DNA from: DTFZ01 sp050260375
Lineage (GTDB): Bacteria > Bacillota > Clostridia > Christensenellales > SZUA-584
DNA length: 38,691 nucleotides
Assembly (NCBI GenBank): GCA_050260375.1
Contig: JBLNCA010000051.1
Coordinates: 1-38,691 of the forward strand
Reading direction: 5' to 3'
Shown here: positions 38,687-38,691 of the stretch, one piece after another
Numbering within the stretch: the first letter of the stretch is position 1
Layout of the letters: each line of letters opens with the position of its first letter
Program-made: the position numbers and the translations under genes
Notes under the pieces: generated by a model
What the model was told of the DNA's origin: nothing
What the model saw: the letters and a program-made list of their open reading frames with translations, nothing else
Database searches by the model: none

Positions 38687-38691
38687 TATGA

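Overview
The window looks like chromosomal core sequence from a Gram-positive, Clostridia-type member of the Bacillota; I cannot name a genus. The evidence is the gene order rpoB-rpoC-(small ORF)-L7Ae-like-rpsL-rpsG-fusA-tuf, a glmU/pth/mfd/prsA neighbourhood, DUF951 and DUF1015 genes, AGGAGG-type ribosome binding sites, and cell-surface proteins of monoderm type (PrsA-like lipoproteins, LysM-CAP, short type I signal peptidases). Coding DNA is moderately GC-rich with AT-rich spacers. Isoleucine is often encoded by ATA, and several core genes appear to start with TTG.

Layout. Positions 1-113 (minus) are the 5' end of a group IIC-type intron sitting just after the terminator of a PrsA-like lipoprotein gene. 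Positions 163-7581 (minus) form a probable operon glmU - HAD hydrolase - pth - mfd - prsA-like, covering wall-precursor synthesis, peptidyl-tRNA recycling, transcription-coupled repair and secretion folding. pfkA follows at 7776-8828 under its own promoter. Positions 9074-13153 hold two tandem paralogous membrane proteins with a cytoplasmic zinc ribbon, a Pro/Gln linker, one membrane helix and an extracellular domain. The first also carries a sugar-binding-protein-like domain, now out of frame. Positions 13328-26400 are the large RNA polymerase/ribosomal-protein/elongation-factor cluster, including an eight-cysteine membrane protein of unknown function and an RpoB with a long acidic tail.

Divergent from rpoB is alaS (26879-28672), which encodes an alanyl-tRNA synthetase ending after its editing domain, without the usual C-terminal C-Ala domain. 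A GntR/HutC regulator and a LysM-LysM-CAP secreted protein are divergent from each other. On the minus strand, a DUF1015 protein, an aspartate kinase and an AEC-family permease form a tightly coupled operon (30557-34425). A second PrsA-like lipoprotein (34883-36043) is divergent from a DUF951-lepB-lepB operon. The last 0.9 kb is AT-rich and looks acquired: a two-helix membrane protein, a small secreted protein that may be a bacteriocin relative, and a 10-bp inverted repeat leading into a possible gene that runs off the window.

Functionally the window is mostly housekeeping. The items that stand out are the zinc-ribbon/binding-protein fusion and its frameshift, the acidic RpoB tail, the short AlaRS, the cysteine-rich membrane protein inside the RNA polymerase operon, and the terminator-targeted group II intron.
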